Part shown: one piece after another, positions 61,101-64,000 of the stretch | Layout of the letters: each line of letters begins with the position of its first letter | Position numbering within the stretch: position 1 is the stretch's first letter | DNA from: Pyxicephalus adspersus | Lineage: Eukaryota > Chordata > Amphibia > Anura > Pyxicephalidae | DNA: 64,000 bases | Direction: 5' to 3' | Assembly (NCBI RefSeq): GCF_032062135.1 | Contig: NC_092860.1 | Coordinates: 126,451,508 to 126,515,507 of the forward strand | Notes under the pieces: model-generated | The model's database searches: none | Told to the model about the DNA's origin: nothing | The model's input: the letters and a program-made list of their open reading frames with translations, nothing else | Position numbers and translations under genes: made by a program

Positions 61101-62374
61101 TACGAGGTCAAACGTGCAACCAAAATTTCCATATTATGTAACTGACGCATTAAGTACAAGGCATGACCCCTTTACCACTGTGTTTGCTTTGCGGTTTAGA
61201 ATTCATACAAAGGTTCGATGTTAATTCCATTTAGAAAATAGAATATTGACTGCAGAATCATTTACATGCACCATTCAATTCATATTTAGTAATATTAAAG
61301 CTCCATACATTTGGTTTGTAAACAAGCCTAGAATGTACATTATCATGAAGAACAAATAATATACTGTATATACTGTATGTATGCACACTTCTCATGGTTA
61401 TCTTACTTTTTTGTTTCATACAACACCACACTGACACTCTGCATACCTGTAATACTATTTTATAATCAATAAACATTTCCATGCTGCTCAGTTCTTCTTT
61501 CAGATGAGTTGGAAACACAAGTAAATCCTGGCAATGCTCATCAAGGCAATACGTATAACCGTGCAGATCTGAGGGAGATTCCGCCTGAGTGAATCCTTCT
61601 TTTTTCAATGTGTTAAAAACCTCTGTAAGGCTAATAACAGAAATGCAGTATAGCATTAAATACATCTCTGAATACCAAAACAGATCTGTGTTAAAAATGC
61701 CATACCTTCTAAAAACACTATTTACTTTCTTCAATTCAAATAATTTGTAGTGGACAAATTCTATAGCAGTCACTAATTATTATGTATCTTGTAGGAGTAA
61801 AAAAGGCATCCCTTTACAAAGCACTGGCACACACTGATATATGGTTTAAGTTACAACAGTGAAGCTAAATGATTTGGTGTAACATGATAGGTAAAACCAT
61901 GTTGTCCCTGGATATCAGTGCTACTATTTTAGAACTGCTTCATTGCAATGTATCTACTTTTTCCTCATCATTAAATAATACATACTACAAAGAGGTTTAC
62001 AAAGTTTATAAAACAATTATATAATAAAAGTTTATAAAAGAGGATAAACAAAGTGAACCTTTCAACTTAAAAGGTTGTTATTATAGATGACCTCCTTTGT
62101 GTAAGCTAACAAGTGATAAGTTGCCACATTTTGCACATATTACATAGGAGAACTGCATTCTTGTTACTCAATAATCAGTTATATAAGACACCAACAAGGG
62201 TACAGGAAAACCTTATTTTACCTGATTTTGGCTGTATTGATCCAAGCGTAGAGTGGCACTGTGGAAGCACGTTGTTCTTGTTTTCGTACGGTCTCTGGTA
62301 ATATATATTCAATGGTTGGAGCTGCATACTTAATTCGACATTTTGCAAGGGCAGCAGCCAGTTTGGTTTTATAG
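49810..62374 (-). CDS. NSUN7: NSUN7, C-terminal eight coding exons
   Basis: NSUN7 belongs to the NOL1/NOP2/Sun (RsmB-type) RNA 5-methylcytosine methyltransferase family and is needed for sperm motility in mammals. The eight exons join in a single frame of 552 residues. In order they encode a Rossmann-entry segment, LPLYAWINT-like region, degenerate SAM-binding motif, motif IV (LLLPQCSGSGVSNP), a helix-rich segment, motif VI, LSPPVIPLCH with KFFRMELSD, and a 209-residue lysine-rich tail. Human NSUN7 has 718 residues, so about 165 N-terminal residues are missing at the right edge. The expected motif VI Cys reads as Arg. Convergence with APBB2 supports orthology. Confidence 0.94.
51946..52199. 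mobile_element. hAT-like MITE, 'TTTCTCAACC' family, copy 4, with nested fragment
   Basis: Left end CAATCTCCCTCAACCTTTTT, right end CCTTTGGTTGAGAAACACCG. The interior has GTGATGGTCAGTGGGAAGAA. At about 52075-52150 a piece related to the GGCT...TACACA MITE family (TGTGCATGTCAGATGATTCT) interrupts it. It lies in a NSUN7 intron. Confidence 0.65.
52734..52857 (-). CDS. NSUN7: NSUN7 exon: LSPP segment
   Basis: Acceptor TTATTTTACAG and donor GTGAGA bound 124 nt. It encodes LSPPVIPLCHSSENESACDK then FFRMELSDKCNGCFVAIMTR and E. These are the closing strands of the methyltransferase fold (KFFRMEP-like and NGCFLSILTRE in mammals). The first base completes a Gly codon where human has Arg. Confidence 0.95.
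53017..53078. repeat. Cluster of short direct and inverted repeats (AGATGCATTCTAG)
   Basis: AGATGCATTCTAG occurs twice directly (from about 53020 and 53056), and CACTAGAATGCATTC lies between them in inverse. The second direct copy and the inverse copy form a hairpin of about 15 bp. Origin unknown. Confidence 0.7.
53617..53901. mobile_element. hAT-like MITE, 'TTTCTCAACC' family, copy 5 (best ends)
   Basis: Left end CTGTGTTTCTCAACCTTTTT, right end CCCTGGTTGAGAAACACTG. CTATAG flanks both sides (53611-53616 and 53902-53907). The repeat is 6 bp rather than the expected 8, so the duplication may have decayed. It lies between the LSPP-segment exon and the motif VI exon of NSUN7. Confidence 0.7.
54221..54338 (-). 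CDS. NSUN7: NSUN7 exon carrying motif VI
   Basis: Acceptor TTTATTTAG and donor GTATGA bound 118 nt. It reads NKVHTILYCTRSVYQEENEN then VIKQALQLKMEGTKGQPYG. In this family the segment is normally (Y/S)xTCSxxxxEN, and human NSUN7 has YCTCSVFPEEN. Here codon CGC at 54306-54304 gives Arg in place of the second Cys, which is the motif VI residue assigned as nucleophile in RsmB-type enzymes. Confidence 0.95.
55098..55199 (-). CDS. NSUN7: NSUN7 exon: helical segment after motif IV
   Basis: Acceptor TTTTCTTCTACAG and donor GTAGGT bound 102 nt. It encodes TSLLQDFSQGSVSTERLNDL then AKQQLSEINHAMK, equivalent to the human DHSQGGISVDKLHVLAQQQY region that positions the second catalytic loop. Confidence 0.94.
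55668..55811 (-). CDS. NSUN7: NSUN7 exon carrying motif IV
   Basis: Acceptor TACTTTATAG and donor GTAGTT bound 144 nt. It includes PRLQKANLILLLPQCSGSGV then SNPVEFILNEHG. The motif IV Cys is retained, but the usual PC pair of active NSUN enzymes is QC here. Human NSUN7 also departs from PC at this site (RC). Confidence 0.95.
55900..56162. mobile_element. Tigger/pogo-like MITE, 263 bp, multiply palindromic
   Basis: Ends are CAGTAGAACCTCAGTTATCC and (right) GGGGTTCTACTG, with TA on both sides (55898-55899 and 56163-56164), as in pogo/Tigger elements. The interior contains two nested inverted repeats: GGCTGAGAAAAGGGAAACCC with its inverse around 56029-56092, and CCTTTTCTTAGCCATTCAAC with its inverse at about 55960-56040. 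No transposase. Confidence 0.8.
57100..57250. repeat. G-run and GC-rich dispersed repeat fragment
   Basis: A run of about 14 G near 57100-57113 precedes GC-rich DNA (GCATGCTCGAGCATGCGCAG near 57207). This part resembles frog repeats that begin TTAAAGCGNACCTAAAC (seen at 57012). No ends can be fixed. Confidence 0.45.
57587..57791 (-). CDS. NSUN7: NSUN7 exon: degenerate SAM-binding motif
   Basis: Acceptor CTTTCTCTACAG and donor GTATGT bound 205 nt. DKSHSIAVHSVKMLHNMDSD, IIVANPSSGFTIAHLSVLTS, QCNIYVCGVKSES and RNEELQELFMNMECK. Active NSUN proteins have a DxCAAPGGKT loop at the ANPSSGFTIAHL position. That loop is not recognisable here or, as far as I recall, in human NSUN7. Confidence 0.95.
58130..58180. 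repeat. (GATA)n microsatellite grading into (GA)n
   Basis: About ten AGAT units from 58130, then AGAGAGAGAG, in a NSUN7 intron. Confidence 0.95.
58181..59845 (-). other. NSUN7 intron, nothing recognised
   Basis: Unique-looking intron DNA. Open frames of up to 96 codons have no matching splice signals or family resemblance. Confidence 0.5.
59846..60000 (+). repeat. tRNA-derived SINE, forward, boxes readable
   Basis: The head GCAGCACAGTGCAACAGAGG then GTAGCACTCTGGCC corresponds to the A-box region, and GGTCCCGGGTTCAAATCTTG contains the B box (GGTTCAAATC). The body has CTTCTCCCCGTGTTTGTGTG, GTACTCCGGTTTCCTCCCAC. This is the best copy of the SINE family in the window. Confidence 0.65.
60098..60455. 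mobile_element. MITE with CCCTCCCTGG ends (TTAA-type)
   Basis: Left end ATTACCCTCCCTGGCGG, right end (inverse) CCTCCCAAGTGTGGC next to GTTAAGGG. The interior is GC-rich (GGCCCGGTCATGCCCCACAG, 60300 area). I recall this family from frogs, flanked by TTAA. Here TTAA is intact only at the right. Confidence 0.6.
60456..61065 (+). repeat. LINE-like 3' end split by a hAT-like insertion
   Basis: Left part 60456-60525 reads TCTGTGAAAATGTGGAATGG then GCTCCCTCAAGAATTTTTAG. The right part from 60750 continues CTTTAGGAAAAAGCTGGATG then CTTTTCTAAAAGC, translating as CFRKKLDAFLKAQNITGY. This is like the closing lines of reverse-transcriptase frames in LINEs (WN-LP then FK-RLD). The tail ends CAACCTGACTACCTATGTAA as at 24890. 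The family is not certain. Confidence 0.55.
60526..60741. mobile_element. hAT-like element inserted into the LINE-like repeat
   Basis: 216 bp flanked by perfect 8-bp copies of CTATAGAT at 60518-60525 and 60742-60749. It begins CAATGGTCCCCATG and ends GGGATCTCTG. In inverse it shares CCGCAGCTCTGG, GGGAGAAGGACCC and CATGGCTCCCCG-type segments with 40799-41132. Removing it and one CTATAGAT restores a continuous repeat. Confidence 0.85.
61447..61630 (-). CDS. NSUN7: NSUN7 exon: N-terminal part of the catalytic half
   Basis: Acceptor CTGTTATTAG and donor GTATGC bound 184 nt. It encodes LTEVFNTLKKEGFTQAESPS, DLHGYTYCLDEHCQDLLVFP, THLKEELSSMEMFIDYKIVL and Q. The LDEHCQDLLVFP segment matches the VDQHCYDVLIFP block of human NSUN7. 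Confidence 0.95.
62222..62374 (-). CDS. NSUN7: NSUN7 exon (most upstream one recognised)
   Basis: Acceptor TTTATTTAG and donor GTAAAA bound 153 nt. YKTKLAAALAKCRIKYAAPT, IEYILPETVRKQEQRASTVP and LYAWINTAKI. Human NSUN7 has the same LAAALARCRIKHDA, ILPETVRKQE-RAST-PLYAWINT order. The first base completes a codon from an exon that I could not find between 62400 and 64000. Confidence 0.95.
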
Positions 62375-62646
62375 CTAAATAAAGTAACATAAAACTTTAA
62401 ATATAAGCTAACCCTAATGGAATAATTTAGAGAATGTAATTAACATTTAAAGAGTACATGCAATTATGAGTATACATTAGAGTTAGCGGTTACTCTATTT
62501 CCAAGGGTCGCCTAGGACAGATCATGAGATATGCTTTACTTATAACAAAAAACAGAAAATGCATCACCAAAACACTGTAAAAGGAAGTCATTCCGTCAAA
62601 CTGGTAAATAAACATCAAGGGAATACTGTTGTCCAGGAGGACTCTT

Positions 62647-63101
62647 TGGGTAGGTACACACATGCAATAATTGTAATTAGAAAACAAACGACGAACGACT
62701 GATCAACGATTATTCACGATTATTTTGAACAACCGTATAGTGCACGATTCTGTAAATGCTGTAACAATACGATTGTTCAAATAAAATCCACCAATAATGT
62801 ACACACACTAGATACTACTACAGGAAGTGGCGTGTACCAGAGAAAGTGTACCGCAGAGCCATTCACGTTCACTACATGACTGTACACACCATAGATAGCG
62901 AACAATCGTCACCCAAATGGATCCACCAAGACGGTTGTTCAATCGTCACCCAAATGGATCCACCAAGACGGTTGTTCGTTTCCAATGACATTGCTCGTTC
63001 ATCTGTGTCATAGGCCTGTCGTTGTGCACTTTTTTTGTTAACGATTATCGAAAAATCGTTGGTTTCCAATGTCAGTTATTGCACAAGTGTACTTAGCCTT
63101 A
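62647..63101. mobile_element. GGCT...GTACACAC MITE family, copy 4, with 37-bp tandem duplication
   Basis: Left end GGTAGGTACACACATGCAAT, right end (inverse) AAGGCTAAGTACACTTGTGC then AATAACTGAC. It contains two identical 37-bp units at 62904-62940 and 62941-62977 (starting AATCGTCACCCAAATGGATC). It also has several ACGATTATT-type segments in both orientations. Confidence 0.6.
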
Positions 63102-63105
63102 ACCA

Positions 63106-64000
63106 GTTACCAGTAACTCTGATTTTACTAAATCGTCTTCCAGGACTGCAAAATCACAAAGAGTAAGTGAGAGCATAGATTAGAATGTGGGGAACTTTGA
63201 CTTGTCCTTTAAAAGTTCACAAGAACTTTAAATAAAGTGGCTAGAAGCTACTTACTAACCCCTCTATATGATATTATGGGCCTATAAAAGGCACATTCTT
63301 TAGAAAAGCATTGTAGAAAATGTGTAATTTAATGAGACCATGACTGTCCTTGGTTAGCTCCGACAGCTGTAAAGTACTCTGAATGAAGGGCAAAGTTGAA
63401 GGGTACAAAATCTTTGCCAGTCAAAACAGGGTAGTATGTTTTTATTGTGCTTTATGCAAATGTCTGTCCTCATGAAAGATGATTATCTTCTTTCCTTTGG
63501 CTTAATAAACATATTATTGCAATCGCTATGTGAATGACACCCAACGCATTCAATAAAAGCTTTATCTGAACATTATGGTGCTTTGATTATATTTAGCTGT
63601 CCACATTATAGATTTTACTTTCACAGCGATTTTATGGCACATCCTCTACTGGGTAGATGTTTATTACATCCATTAACAATATATATGACTATGGTTCATA
63701 AGGGACACCCACTGGAATAAGTTCTAGCAGAATTAACAAAGGGACCAGGGGAGATAAACACCGGATGAGCATGTGAAAACTGGAGTTTTATTTTATGGTC
63801 ACATATTACAGGAAGTAATGGAATGAGAAAATGAAGGGCATAATAGGAAACTAAGACTTGCAATAATAATCTTCCTTAAGGAGCCTTAACAATAGGAAAC
63901 AGTAGGGAGAATTTTTTTGAGGAAAATTCCAGGTCAATAAAATATTTTAGTGAACTGAAAGTTTAACCTAAACACAGTAAACACTATGACTTGATCAGTG
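63106..64000 (-). other. NSUN7 intron up to the window edge, nothing recognised
   Basis: No exon matching the N-terminal part of NSUN7 was found. AT-rich unique-looking DNA. Confidence 0.5.

Noticed and set aside
63114..63160. Possible further upstream NSUN7 exon on -
   Set aside because: An AG-preceded open stretch exists, but none of its frames resembles the NSUN7 segment expected before the 62222-62374 exon.

Overview
This is a vertebrate nuclear window, most likely from a frog. It is AT-rich and contains spliced exons with GT-AG borders, long introns, many short terminal-inverted-repeat (TIR) transposons, tRNA-derived SINE remnants and microsatellites. The anuran assignment rests on repeat families that I recognise from frog genomes and cannot confirm here. 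Two protein-coding genes can be read, arranged tail to tail. The same neighbours face each other in the same way on human chromosome 4p14, so this looks like a conserved syntenic block.

Positions 1-23125 are the 3' part of a large APBB2 (Fe65-like 1) intron with no exon I can recognise. It holds repeats, including a Tc1 element at 12838-14371, a 48-bp foldback element at 15746-15793 and a minisatellite at 20690-21075, plus a 195-base assembly gap at 6571-6765. Six APBB2 coding exons follow on the + strand (23126-34918). They encode the end of PTB domain 1, the linker, all of PTB domain 2 and the natural C-terminus. The 3' UTR runs to perhaps 36150.

Positions 36150-49560 are intergenic DNA with a decayed Tc1 element, several MITEs, a (TA)n tract and some stretches that look like conserved non-coding DNA.

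NSUN7 lies on the - strand. Eight coding exons run from 62374 down to the stop codon at 49810 and encode the C-terminal ~552 residues. The first exons (roughly 165 residues by comparison with human NSUN7) lie beyond the right edge or were not recognised. The most notable protein observation is that the motif VI Cys expected in RNA m5C methyltransferases reads as Arg here.

The two genes are not known to work in one pathway. APBB2 is a cytoplasmic/nuclear adaptor for the APP tail, and NSUN7 is a divergent NOL1/NOP2/Sun-family protein linked to sperm motility. I found no operon-like, CRISPR-like or otherwise new multi-gene system. What the window adds is the NSUN7 active-site change and a well-resolved set of DNA-transposon insertions, some nested and some with intact target-site duplications.
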